Assembly (NCBI RefSeq): GCF_000429925.1
Contig: NZ_KE386986.1
Location: 150,522-214,521 of the forward strand
DNA: 64,000 nt
DNA from: Desulfatirhabdium butyrativorans DSM 18734
GTDB taxonomy: Bacteria; Desulfobacterota; Desulfobacteria; Desulfobacterales; Desulfatirhabdiaceae
Direction of reading: 5' to 3'
A program made the position numbers and the translations under genes. Shown in pieces: positions 55,459 to 63,963 of the stretch (positions within the stretch are counted from its first letter, which is position 1; the number at the start of each line of letters is the position of its first letter). The notes below the pieces were generated by a model. The model ran no database searches, had not been told where the DNA came from, and saw only the letters and a program-made list of their open reading frames with translations.

Positions 55459-56831
55459 AACGATTTTCATCGGCCCTTGCTGCGATGGTGTTGCTGCAGT
55501 TGATCTCAGGCTGTGCCGTATACCACCCCGACGCGCTGGATGAGCAGGCGCAGTTTCCACACCGCATCGTCCATCTCCTGGCCGATACCGCTTCGATCCC
55601 GCTGCCCAAAGCGCGTGTCTGCCAGTTTAATCCGGATGACGGTCTCGATGTGACGGAAGTGTGCATTCTTGCCGTGGTGAACAATCCGGAGCTGAAGCTT
55701 GCCCGAGATGATACGGGGATTGCGCGGGCGCAGGCGTTTTCCGCCGGACTTCTGCCCAATCCCCAGTTGGGTTTCGGAGCGGATTTTCCGACGGACAACG
55801 TGGCGGGTTCTTCCTATACAGCGTTCAATGTGGGATTGAGCTACGATATCCGGAAGCTGATCGGCCTGAATTCCGGGAAAGAGGCCGCCGTGAAGAAGGT
55901 GCATCATGCCGATCTGACCCTGCTTTGGCAGGAATGGCAGGTCATCGGCAAGGCGCGGCTGCTGTTTGCCAGAAGCATCGAGCAGCGGCGGATCCTGCAG
56001 GTGATGGACGAGCAGCGCCGCATGCTGCAGGAGCGCATGCACCGAACACGGCATGCAATGGACGAAGGGAATGTCACCCGGTCCGTGGCCGACGCCGATG
56101 TGGCGGTGCTGGCGGATATCGATCGGCGGATTGCAGAATCCCAGAGAAAGGCCGCTGCTACGCATCAGGAATTGACCCGGCTGTTGGGCCTTTCATCAGA
56201 TGTGGCGCTCAACCTGAGCGGAGATGCCGATGTGCCGGACATCGACGAATCCGGCGTCCGTGAGGCGCTGGATCGCCTGATCCAGCGCCGGCCCGATCTG
56301 ATGGCCCTGAAGTCGGGATACGAAAGCCAGGACCTGCGCTACCGGCAAGCCGTGCTGGAGCAGTTTCCGGCAATCGGCGTGGGTATCACCCGGGCAAACG
56401 ATACCAGCGACATTCACACCATCGGGTTTTCGCTAAGTATCGAGCTGCCGCTCTTTGATCGGAATCAAGGAAAAATCGCCGTGGAAATGGCCACCCGTCA
56501 GCGGCTTCACGATGAATTTGAAATCCGACTGTGCGAAGCCCGAAGCGATATCGAACGGGTTATGGCCGATCAGAAGCTGTTGAATAAACGACTGCAGGCG
56601 CTTCATGCCGACATCGCCGGTCTGGAAGACTCCGTCGGCATCACCGAAGCGGCGTATGCGGCCGGGAACATCGATGAAATTACCTGTATCGCATTGCGCA
56701 CCGCCCTTTTTGAAAAGCGGATCGAACGGATCGGGATCGAACAGGCGGCCCTCGAACAGCGTGCCGCCCTGCAATTGCTTCTGGGCAGCGATTTTGCGCA
56801 ACTCCCACAGCAGGAAAGGAATCCTTCATGA
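55455..56831 (+). CDS. TolC-family outer-membrane efflux lipoprotein
   Basis: A 458-residue outer-membrane factor. The lipobox LISGC places lipidated C20 at the mature N-terminus. Long helices with coiled character (EAAVKKVHHADLTLLWQEW; DEQRRMLQERMHRTRHAMDEG) match the TolC/OEP channel repeat. It forms the exit duct with the MFP and RND proteins that follow, overlapping each by 4 bp. Confidence 0.92.
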   Translation: MKRFSSALAAMVLLQLISGCAVYHPDALDEQAQFPHRIVHLLADTASIPLPKARVCQFNPDDGLDVTEVCILAVVNNPELKLARDDTGIARAQAFSAGLLPNPQLGFGADFPTDNVAGSSYTAFNVGLSYDIRKLIGLNSGKEAAVKKVHHADLTLLWQEWQVIGKARLLFARSIEQRRILQVMDEQRRMLQERMHRTRHAMDEGNVTRSVADADVAVLADIDRRIAESQRKAAATHQELTRLLGLSSDVALNLSGDADVPDIDESGVREALDRLIQRRPDLMALKSGYESQDLRYRQAVLEQFPAIGVGITRANDTSDIHTIGFSLSIELPLFDRNQGKIAVEMATRQRLHDEFEIRLCEARSDIERVMADQKLLNKRLQALHADIAGLEDSVGITEAAYAAGNIDEITCIALRTALFEKRIERIGIEQAALEQRAALQLLLGSDFAQLPQQERNPS

Positions 56832-57865
56832 CAAAACGTATGATTCAGCTCATTCTCTTGTGGGCCATACTGGGAACGATGTCGATGGCGGCCGCCTCGG
56901 AGCCCAGCGCCCTGGTGCGATGCGAACCCATCCGGAAAATGCTGCTGACTGGATCGCTCAAAGCCTACGGTCTCATCGATCTGGATCCCCGCCACACACG
57001 CAGCATCAGCTTTCCCCATGCGGGTGTGGTTTCCCGCCTGATGGTCAACGTGGGACAGTGCGTTCAGAACGGCAGTCCCCTCCTGGAGTTTTCGACCGAT
57101 CCGGCCGAATCGTTTGCCTACAGCCAGGCAGCTTCGGCCGTCGATTACGCGAAGCGCTCCCTGGATCGGACCAGAACGCTTGTCGAGCAGAAACTGGCTA
57201 CGCAGGCCCAGTTAGCTGCCGCCGAAAAGGCGCTGGCGGATGCCCGAGCCACCCTCGATGTAATGACTCGTCAGGGCAAGGGAACCAGCGTGAAGTCTCT
57301 GGTGGCTCCTTTCGACGGTATCGTCATGCGTCTGGACGTCAAGTCGGGCGAGCGGGTTCCGGCAGGCGTCCCCCTGCTGCACCTGTCACGGACGGCCTTT
57401 CTCATGGCTGATCTGGGAATTGAACCGGAGGATGTCGCACGCATTTCAAAGGGAATGACGGTTCATATCCGGACGGTTTTCGACAAGACCAAGAAGGCGG
57501 AGGGCAGGGTATCCTCCGTTGACGGCATCATCAATCCGCAGACCCGGCTGGTGGATGTCCAGGTAGAGATTCCCGGGGATCAAGCCGATCATTTCATTCC
57601 GGGCATGCAGGTTCTTGGAGAGATTATTCTGGGAAACCGGGAGTACTGGGTCGTTCCCCGATCTGCGGTGCTCTATGACAGGGAAGGAGCCTATGTTTTT
57701 CAGATCGATCCTCGCAAGCGCGCCCATCGGGTGAATGTCACATTGGAGGAAGAAACCGATCATCTGGTGGCCATCAGTGGTGGATTCGATCCGCAGATGC
57801 CGGTGGTGGTGCAGGGAAATTACGAATTGCAGGAAAATATGCCGGTTCGGGAGGAGCCCAAATGA
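56828..57865 (+). CDS. Efflux RND transporter periplasmic adaptor (MFP/HlyD family)
   Basis: A 345-residue adaptor. The signal peptide ends near SMAAASE. A lipoyl half (SFPHAGVVSRLMVNVGQCVQNG), helical hairpin (SLDRTRTLVEQKLATQAQL), second lipoyl half (LVAPFDGIVMRLDVKSGERV), beta-barrel and membrane-proximal domains are in the usual order. It bridges the inner-membrane pump and the TolC-type lipoprotein. Confidence 0.93.
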   Translation: MTKRMIQLILLWAILGTMSMAAASEPSALVRCEPIRKMLLTGSLKAYGLIDLDPRHTRSISFPHAGVVSRLMVNVGQCVQNGSPLLEFSTDPAESFAYSQAASAVDYAKRSLDRTRTLVEQKLATQAQLAAAEKALADARATLDVMTRQGKGTSVKSLVAPFDGIVMRLDVKSGERVPAGVPLLHLSRTAFLMADLGIEPEDVARISKGMTVHIRTVFDKTKKAEGRVSSVDGIINPQTRLVDVQVEIPGDQADHFIPGMQVLGEIILGNREYWVVPRSAVLYDREGAYVFQIDPRKRAHRVNVTLEEETDHLVAISGGFDPQMPVVVQGNYELQENMPVREEPK

Positions 57866-60800
57866 ATTCCCGCTGGATTCAGGCGCATCGACGCTCCATT
57901 CTCTTTCTAATGGCCCTTCTGGCGATTGCGGGTGTGGGCTCTTCCTTCAAGCTGCCGGTCACCCTTTTTCCCAATGTGGATTTTCCGAGGATCGTCGTAT
58001 CTCTCGATGCCGGAGACCGCCCTGCCGAGCAAATGGCCTTGCAGGTGACACGACCGGTGGAGGAGGCTGTTCGCAGGGTGCCGGGTCTCGTGGATGTCCG
58101 ATCGACGACAAGCCGGGGAAGCGCCGAAATTTCGATCAACATGAACTGGGGGGCCGACATGGCCGCAGCAACCCTGCAGGTCAATGCAGCGGTCACCCAG
58201 GTGCTTCCCCGCCTTCCAAAGGATACGGCATTCGTGACCCGGCGCATGGACCCGACGGTGTTTCCCATCATCGCATACAGCCTGACGTCTTCCAAATTTT
58301 CTCCGGTTGAACTGCGGGATCTGGCCCAGTACCAGCTACGTCCGTTGCTGTCGGGGGTTGCCGGCGTGTCGCAGGTCGATGTATCCGGAGGCGCACGGGA
58401 GGAATACCGGATAACGGTGGATCCGGCCCGCCTTCAAGCTTATGGATTGGCTCTGAACGATGTCGCGGGGGCGTTGGGGGCTGCCAACGTCATTATGGCT
58501 GTGGGCAAACTGGAAGATCATTATAAATTGTATCTGGTTGTTTCCGACACCCGGTTTGAAACGCTCGAACAGATTCGGCAGACCATCCTGAAAAGCGGGG
58601 TCAATGGCGTGGTGAGGCTGGAGGATGTCGCGACGGTCGACACCGCAACGGTTCCCCAGTGGATTCGAATCACCGCCGACGGCCGGGATGCCGTTATGGT
58701 TCAGGTGTATCAGCAGCCAGGCGCCAACAGCGTTCAGATCGCTGCGGAAATCCGGGCCAAACTGGAAAGCTTCCGAAGGCAGATGCCCAAGGGGGTCATC
58801 ATCGCCAACTGGTATGACCAGAGCCGTCTGGTAGTGGCTTCTGCGGCAAGTGTCCGGGATGCCATCCTGATCGGTGTTGTTCTGGCCATGATCGTTCTGC
58901 TGATTTTCCTGCGCAATCTGAAAATCACCCTGATTGCCATGATCATCGTGCCTGCCGTTCTGGCGGCTACGGTAGTCATGCTCTATGCTCTCGGCATGAG
59001 CTTCAACATCATGACGCTGGGCGGGATGGCGGCAGCCGTCGGGTTGATCATCGACGACGCCATCGTGATGGTCGAACACATTACCCGCAGACTCCGCGGC
59101 GGAAAAGGCCCCCACCATGGCCGGGTGATGGAGGCCGCCAGAGAATTTTTCCAGCCCCTTTCCGGATCGAGCGCTGCGACCTTGATCGTTTTCGTTCCGC
59201 TGGCGTTTCTGAGTGGTGTGACAGGGGCTTTTTTCAAGGCGCTGTCCCTGACCATGGGCTCGGCTCTGCTCATCTCCTTTTTGATGACCTGGCTGGCAGT
59301 GCCGATTCTCGCCGACCATCTGCTGAGCCGAAAGGATGCCGAACAAAAGGAGGGAGGAAGGTTGACCGCCTGGCTTCATGAGAGATATCACCTGCTGATG
59401 GAACGGTTGCTGGCGCATCCGAGCCTGGCGCTGATCCTGATCGTACCGCTTCTCGCTTCGGGGTGGCTGGCGTTCCGGCATGTCGGCTCCGGCTTCATGC
59501 CCGCCATGGATGAGGGTGGCTTCATCCTCGATTATCGGTCTGAACCCGGAACGGCCCTTTCGGAGACCGACCGTCTGGTGCGGCAGGTGGAGGAAATCGT
59601 GCGGAGCGTTGCCGATGTGGATACCTATTCCCGCCGTACGGGCACAGGACTGGGCGGAGGGCTTTCCGAGGCCAACGAAGGGGATTTTTTCATCCGTCTC
59701 AAGCCGATGCCACGCAGGCCCATCGAGCAGGTCATGGACGATATCCGCAACCGGGTTGAAGAGAAAGTGCCCGGGTTGCATATCGGCATGGCCCAGTTGA
59801 TGGAGGATCTCATCGGTGATCTAACGGCCGTACCGCAACCGATCGAAATTAAAATCTTTTCAGACAATGCCGCCAAGTTGCAAGATACCGCCAGACGCAT
59901 TGCCCGGAACATCAGAAGCATCCCCGGCGTCATCGAAATCCGCGATGGCATCAATCCGGCGGGAGATGCGCTGGTTGTGCATGTCAACCGCACGCGCGCA
60001 GCCCTTGAAGGGGTGGATCCGGAAGCCATTACGCGGCTCTTGCAGGCCTACATCAGCGGGATGATTACGACAGAGGTGCAAAGCGGCGTCAAAATGGTGG
60101 GTGTCCGGCTGTGGATTCCGGAAGGGTTGCGTACTACGGACCGGGACCTCAAACACCTGCAATTAAGAGCCCCCGATGGCCATTTGTTTCCACTCAGGCG
60201 GGTGGCCAAGATCGAAGCGCTGAGCGGTGAACCGCAGATCAGCCGTGAAAACCTCAAACGCATGGTGGCCGTTACGGCGCGCATCAGCGGCCGGGACATG
60301 GGATCGGTGATCCGGGATGTCAAGCGGATGCTGGATCAGCCCGGTATACTGCCGGCAGGGATGTATTACGATTTGGGCGGCGTCTACCAGCAACAGCAGA
60401 TCGCCTTCAAGGGACTGCAGGCGGTGTTTGCGGCGGCAGTCGCCCTGGTATTTCTGCTGTTGCTTTTTCTCTACGAGAATTTCCGGGTCGTTCTTTCCAT
60501 CATGTCCATTCCCCTGATGGCCGTTTCGGCCGTATTTATCGGGCTGTGGGCGACCGGCATCGAACTGAACATTTCAGCGATCATGGGCATGACCATGATC
60601 GTAGGAATCGTCACTGAGGTGGCGATTTTCTATTTTTCGGAGTACCGGGAGCTCGTGCGGCATGAACCGCACAGAGCCGCGCTGATCGATGCCGGGAAGA
60701 ACCGCATGCGACCGATTGCCATGACTACATTTGCGGCGATCCTGACCTTGCTGCCCCTGGCCTATGCCATCGGTCAGGGCTCGGCCATGCAACAGCCCCT

Positions 60801-61035
60801 GGCCATCGCCATCATTTCGGGTCTTGTGGTGCAGCTGCCCCTGGTGCTGCTGGTCATGCCCGTTGTGTACGATCTGCTGACCGGACGTTCCGGGAAATGG
60901 GCGCTTTCCGGGGATATTCCGGAAGATCCGCTGCCGGAAACACAAGGCTGCTGCGGGGAAGGCGGCGAGCCCATGACCGAAACGGGGGGGGGAAAACCGG
61001 TGAACATCCCGCAGGAGCCGCGCTGCTCCGAATAG
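57862..61035 (+). CDS. RND-family efflux transporter permease (HAE1-like)
   Basis: A 1057-residue pump with two homologous halves of six helices and a large periplasmic loop each. The proton-relay Asp pair occurs in helix 4 (GLIIDDAIVMVEHI), as in AcrB-type exporters; metal exporters of the CusA type have a different motif, so organic or hydrophobic substrates are more likely. The C-terminus is odd: the last residues (RCSE) and the TAG stop are encoded by the end of an element-M fragment, preceded by a low-complexity EGGEPMTETGGGKP tail. Confidence 0.94.
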   Translation: MNSRWIQAHRRSILFLMALLAIAGVGSSFKLPVTLFPNVDFPRIVVSLDAGDRPAEQMALQVTRPVEEAVRRVPGLVDVRSTTSRGSAEISINMNWGADMAAATLQVNAAVTQVLPRLPKDTAFVTRRMDPTVFPIIAYSLTSSKFSPVELRDLAQYQLRPLLSGVAGVSQVDVSGGAREEYRITVDPARLQAYGLALNDVAGALGAANVIMAVGKLEDHYKLYLVVSDTRFETLEQIRQTILKSGVNGVVRLEDVATVDTATVPQWIRITADGRDAVMVQVYQQPGANSVQIAAEIRAKLESFRRQMPKGVIIANWYDQSRLVVASAASVRDAILIGVVLAMIVLLIFLRNLKITLIAMIIVPAVLAATVVMLYALGMSFNIMTLGGMAAAVGLIIDDAIVMVEHITRRLRGGKGPHHGRVMEAAREFFQPLSGSSAATLIVFVPLAFLSGVTGAFFKALSLTMGSALLISFLMTWLAVPILADHLLSRKDAEQKEGGRLTAWLHERYHLLMERLLAHPSLALILIVPLLASGWLAFRHVGSGFMPAMDEGGFILDYRSEPGTALSETDRLVRQVEEIVRSVADVDTYSRRTGTGLGGGLSEANEGDFFIRLKPMPRRPIEQVMDDIRNRVEEKVPGLHIGMAQLMEDLIGDLTAVPQPIEIKIFSDNAAKLQDTARRIARNIRSIPGVIEIRDGINPAGDALVVHVNRTRAALEGVDPEAITRLLQAYISGMITTEVQSGVKMVGVRLWIPEGLRTTDRDLKHLQLRAPDGHLFPLRRVAKIEALSGEPQISRENLKRMVAVTARISGRDMGSVIRDVKRMLDQPGILPAGMYYDLGGVYQQQQIAFKGLQAVFAAAVALVFLLLLFLYENFRVVLSIMSIPLMAVSAVFIGLWATGIELNISAIMGMTMIVGIVTEVAIFYFSEYRELVRHEPHRAALIDAGKNRMRPIAMTTFAAILTLLPLAYAIGQGSAMQQPLAIAIISGLVVQLPLVLLVMPVVYDLLTGRSGKWALSGDIPEDPLPETQGCCGEGGEPMTETGGGKPVNIPQEPRCSE

Positions 61036-61054
61036 GGGTTTTCCGTTCAGACAC
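61018..61054. mobile_element. Right-end fragment of element M at the 3' end of the RND gene
   Basis: CCGCGCTGCTCCGAATAGG followed by TTTTCCGTTCAGACAC, matching the right end of the 52.9-kb copy. It supplies the last codons and stop of the RND gene and lies just upstream of the PepSY leader, as does the 52.9-kb copy for the duplicated leader. Confidence 0.8.
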
Positions 61055-61070
61055 GAGATAGCGATACTTC

Positions 61071-61153
61071 TTCATGTTCTCTTCATGATGGCGGTATAGG
61101 ATAGCGCCAAAAGGCAGGGACAAGACGTTGGGCGTCTTGTTGATCGGACTGCC
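61071..61153 (+). promoter_or_regulatory. PepSY leader: TTCATG direct repeats, -10 and hairpin
   Basis: Two TTCATG copies 11 bp apart (61071-61076, 61082-61087), the spacing typical of OmpR/PhoB-type dimer sites. A TATAGG -10 candidate is at 61095. A nested hairpin follows: inner stem ACAAGACG/CGTCTTGT (61120-61127, 61133-61140, loop TTGGG) and outer GGCAG/CTGCC (61113-61117, 61149-61153). All are conserved in the duplicate at 53.3 kb, where changes fall mostly outside the stem. The identity of the regulator is inferred only from repeat spacing. Confidence 0.55.
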
Positions 61154-61183
61154 GGAATCTGATTGAGAACAGGAGGCAGTGTC

Positions 61184-61585
61184 ATGAAGCGAAAATGGAT
61201 TGCCATCGTTGGAAGTGGGGCCTTGGCCCTCGGAGTTGCCGTTGCGGGCGCAAGCTTTGCCAAATCGGAGGGCGGCGGCGTTCGTTCCGGCGCCATCCGG
61301 ATCGAAAAGCAGTCCGAAGCGGAGTTTCCCTCAATGGCCAAGATTTCGATGGATCAGGCCGTCCAGAATGCCCTGGCTTCGGTTCAGGGGCAGGTCTTGA
61401 AAACAGAACTCGAGGATGAAAACGGCTTTCTGGTGTATGGGGTCGAGGTGGTGAGCGCCGACAAGTCCATCGTGGATGTGAAGGTGGATGCCGGAACCGG
61501 AACCGTGCTGGCCATGGACCGGGATGAAGCGGATGGCGATGGTCACGAATCCGGCGAATCCGATGACCGGGATGCTGAGGATTGA
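61184..61585 (+). CDS. Secreted PepSY-domain protein
   Basis: A 133-residue protein. Signal peptide of about 24 residues (IAIVGSGALALGVAVAGASFA), a single PepSY domain (ISMDQAVQNALASVQGQVLKTELEDENGFLVYGVEV... VDAGTGTVL), and a highly acidic C-terminal tail (DEADGDGHESGESDDRDAED). PepSY proteins often inhibit peptidases or bind metals or membrane partners. ATG 61184 with AGGAGG is the start; an in-frame upstream GTG/ATG-type extension is discarded. A strong hairpin follows the gene. Confidence 0.92.
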   Translation: MKRKWIAIVGSGALALGVAVAGASFAKSEGGGVRSGAIRIEKQSEAEFPSMAKISMDQAVQNALASVQGQVLKTELEDENGFLVYGVEVVSADKSIVDVKVDAGTGTVLAMDRDEADGDGHESGESDDRDAED

Positions 61586-61592
61586 TCCACCT

Positions 61593-61636
61593 AACGCGCC
61601 CCGGGCCCTGGCTGCTCTTGCGCGCCGGGGCGCGTT
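61593..61636 (+). terminator. Strong GC stem-loop after the PepSY gene
   Basis: A perfect 12-bp inverted repeat AACGCGCCCCGG (61593-61604) and CCGGGGCGCGTT (61625-61636) with a 20-nt loop, starting 8 bp past the PepSY stop. No U-run follows beyond TTCCTTCC, so it may attenuate rather than fully stop transcription into the ABC genes. Confidence 0.6.
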
Positions 61637-61689
61637 CCTTCCGGTGATACAAACATACCGGATCGGCGTTGAAAGGTAAGGTGCAAGCC

Positions 61690-62622
61690 ATGATCGACAT
61701 CGAACATATGCGGCTGATGATTGAGGGAAAGGAAGTTCTGCGAGACATCGATCTCCATTTGCGACCCGGCGATACGTATGGTCTGCTGGGGCCGAACGGC
61801 GCAGGAAAATCAACTACGATTTTCGCTATGTTGGGATTGCGTCCCAATGCCGGTGGCCATATCAGCGTTCTGGGCGGCGATCCGGCGCAGCAAGCGCTGG
61901 CCATTCGCCGTTCGGTGGGGGTGATGCCGGAGAAGGCAGGATTTTATGAATGGATGAGCGCCCTTGAGTATTTGAAATGGTACGCGCAGTTCTATGATGT
62001 CGTGCCTTCCAGCTCGGGGGTGCTCGACATGCTCGAAAACGTGGGGCTTGGGGCGGAAGCTCAAGTGCCCATCGGGACCTATTCACGAGGAATGAAGCAG
62101 CGTCTGGCCGTGGCTCGGGCCTTGATGACCCATCCTCGATTGCTGATTCTGGATGAGCCCACCAATGGGCTCGACCCCAAGGGCAGGCGCGAGATTCACG
62201 ACCTGGTGGTGGCATTTGCGTCAGCCGGGGATGTCGGGGTGCTGTTGTGTACCCACCTGCTGGACGATGTGGATCGCCTCTGCAACCGGATCGGGATCAT
62301 CGAAAATGGTCGGACCCGGCTCGAGGGCTCGCTGAGCGAACTGCTGGCGGAACAAGGGGGAGGTAAACGGTATCGTTTGCGCCTCCAAAGCGAGCCGGAC
62401 ACGACCACCCTGCCGGACGGGCTCGCCATAGCGGGCCGTGAAAACGGCTGGTGGCACGTTCGTGTGCATACGGCGCCACCTGGAGGGATGTCGAACCTTT
62501 GGTCTGAACTGTGGCGGGCCGGCTGGAAAATTTTGGAAATCCGTTCCGAGGAGTCAAGTCTCGAGGAACTTTACATGAGCCATACCGGCAAGGACAACCC
62601 CCATACTCTGGAGGCGGCATGA
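61690..62622 (+). CDS. ABC transporter ATP-binding protein (ABC-2 exporter type)
   Basis: A 310-residue ATPase. Walker A GPNGAGKST is at residues 34-42, signature YSRGMKQRLAVARALM, Walker B LLILDEPTNGLDPKGR, and the DrrA/NosF-like C-terminal extension of about 100 residues. ATG 61690 with AAGGTAAGG upstream is the start. It overlaps the permease by 4 bp. Confidence 0.94.
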   Translation: MIDIEHMRLMIEGKEVLRDIDLHLRPGDTYGLLGPNGAGKSTTIFAMLGLRPNAGGHISVLGGDPAQQALAIRRSVGVMPEKAGFYEWMSALEYLKWYAQFYDVVPSSSGVLDMLENVGLGAEAQVPIGTYSRGMKQRLAVARALMTHPRLLILDEPTNGLDPKGRREIHDLVVAFASAGDVGVLLCTHLLDDVDRLCNRIGIIENGRTRLEGSLSELLAEQGGGKRYRLRLQSEPDTTTLPDGLAIAGRENGWWHVRVHTAPPGGMSNLWSELWRAGWKILEIRSEESSLEELYMSHTGKDNPHTLEAA

Positions 62623-63377
62623 TGCATACGATTTGGACCATTTCTCGAAAAGAAAGCGCGCAGATGCTGCGCAGTCAACGGGGCCTGCTGTGGTTGGTGG
62701 CCTTCAGCGGTCTGCTGTCGGCGTTCAGTCTGTTATTGGTGAGTAACACCGAACTGAGCCTGCTCGACAACGCGCAGGTGCTCTACATGATGGCCGGGAC
62801 GGTCATGGCCGCAGGAGCGCTTTTGGCCGTCATTTTGGGAAGCGATGCCTACGCCGGGGAAAAGGAGCGCGGCACGTTGGCGCCTCTTTTGTGCGCCCCA
62901 ATCGCTGCAAACGCGTTGCTCGCCGGAAAGGCCATGGGGTTGCTCGCCGCCTGGGGGGTCATGTTCGTGGTGTCGACACCGTACCTGTGGGCCGTGGGCG
63001 CGAGCGGCCAGAATCTTGGAGCCGCCTTGTGTTGCCTGGCCCTTTTCGGCACGCCGGTGGTGATCGGGTTCGGGTATCTGGCCATGGCCTTATCGGCCCG
63101 AACGGGAAGCGTTCTGGCATCGTTGTTGAGCACGGTCACGCTGTTGATGCTGGCCGCAAGTCCGCTGATCATCGGTCCCGGTCTGCGCGGCACAGCCATT
63201 GGCCGGATCCTGGATGCAGTCAACCCGTTTGCCGGAGCGCTCAACACCTTCGACAGTGTCATTATCGACAGTGATCCTTTTTCCGCTCAAACGGCAAGGC
63301 TGACGCTGGTGGTGGTATGGTTGGGACTATGTTTGATTGCGGCCCGGCGAAGCGCCGCCCGCCCCGATTTTCAATGA
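62619..63377 (+). CDS. ABC-2 type transporter permease (NosY-like)
   Basis: A 252-residue protein with six predicted helices. The segment GSDAYAGEKERGTLAPLLCAPI is typical of ABC-2/NosY permeases (GEKERGTL). Start ATG 62619 (or 62622) follows GGAGGCGGC. With the ATPase it should form an exporter or a membrane-remodelling complex. The longer upstream frame lies inside the ATPase gene. Confidence 0.92.
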   Translation: MMHTIWTISRKESAQMLRSQRGLLWLVAFSGLLSAFSLLLVSNTELSLLDNAQVLYMMAGTVMAAGALLAVILGSDAYAGEKERGTLAPLLCAPIAANALLAGKAMGLLAAWGVMFVVSTPYLWAVGASGQNLGAALCCLALFGTPVVIGFGYLAMALSARTGSVLASLLSTVTLLMLAASPLIIGPGLRGTAIGRILDAVNPFAGALNTFDSVIIDSDPFSAQTARLTLVVVWLGLCLIAARRSAARPDFQ

Positions 63378-63390
63378 GGAAGGGAATGTC

Positions 63391-63963
63391 ATGAAAAAAT
63401 GGAAATACTTGCTGACAGCAATCGTCTCAACATTCCTGTTTACGGCCGTTTCTGTATCGGCCCAGGTGCCTGTATCCCTTGATCTCCAGTCTGACGGGAA
63501 AAATCCTTCGTCTCCTGTCATGGGGGACCACCTGCAATTCTGGAGTACCATCACCAACACGGGAACTTCCCCTATTGAGGGTCTGGTAGCGTGGGTCAGT
63601 CTGGTGGAAATTGATCCAGGCAATGAACAACCGGTGGATTTGGAAGACTGGAGCGCTCATAAGGCTGTAACCGGAGTATCTCTTGCACCAGGCAAATCCT
63701 TGAGAACCGATTGGCCGATGCGATTGATCAAGGCCGGCGACTACCGGGTCGTGATCAGCGTCACCGACCGCATCGGCCGACAAGTGCACACCAGCCCGAC
63801 CATCCAGTTTCATGTCCGGCAAAAGCCGGTGCTCCAAGCGGGACGGGTGATCCCGGTGGCAGCGGGGATTCCCCTGCTGATTGTCGGTTTGATGGTTTTC
63901 AATAAGGCGAAACAGCGCCACAAAAGGGTTTTTTCAACACATGGTCAAATACGAGAAGGGTAG
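63391..63963 (+). CDS. Membrane-anchored extracytoplasmic protein with CARDB/Ig-like domain
   Basis: A 190-residue protein. Signal peptide (MKKWKYLLTAIVSTFLFTAVSVSA), a beta-rich domain from about 25-150 (QFWSTITNTGTSPIEGLVAWVSL; KAGDYRVVISVTDRIGRQVHTS) and a C-terminal helix near 157-177 (VIPVAAGIPLLIVGLMVF) with a basic tail. ATG 63391 has GAGGAAGGG upstream. It lies 13 bp after the permease and is probably its accessory subunit. Function unknown. The last 37 bp of the window hold nothing further. Confidence 0.8.
   Translation: MKKWKYLLTAIVSTFLFTAVSVSAQVPVSLDLQSDGKNPSSPVMGDHLQFWSTITNTGTSPIEGLVAWVSLVEIDPGNEQPVDLEDWSAHKAVTGVSLAPGKSLRTDWPMRLIKAGDYRVVISVTDRIGRQVHTSPTIQFHVRQKPVLQAGRVIPVAAGIPLLIVGLMVFNKAKQRHKRVFSTHGQIREG

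Noticed and set aside
57862-61035. Heavy-metal (CusA/CzcA) efflux pump
   Set aside because: The helix-4 motif has the paired Asp of HAE1-type exporters (IDDAIV), and no metal-binding Met/His clusters were seen in the adaptor.
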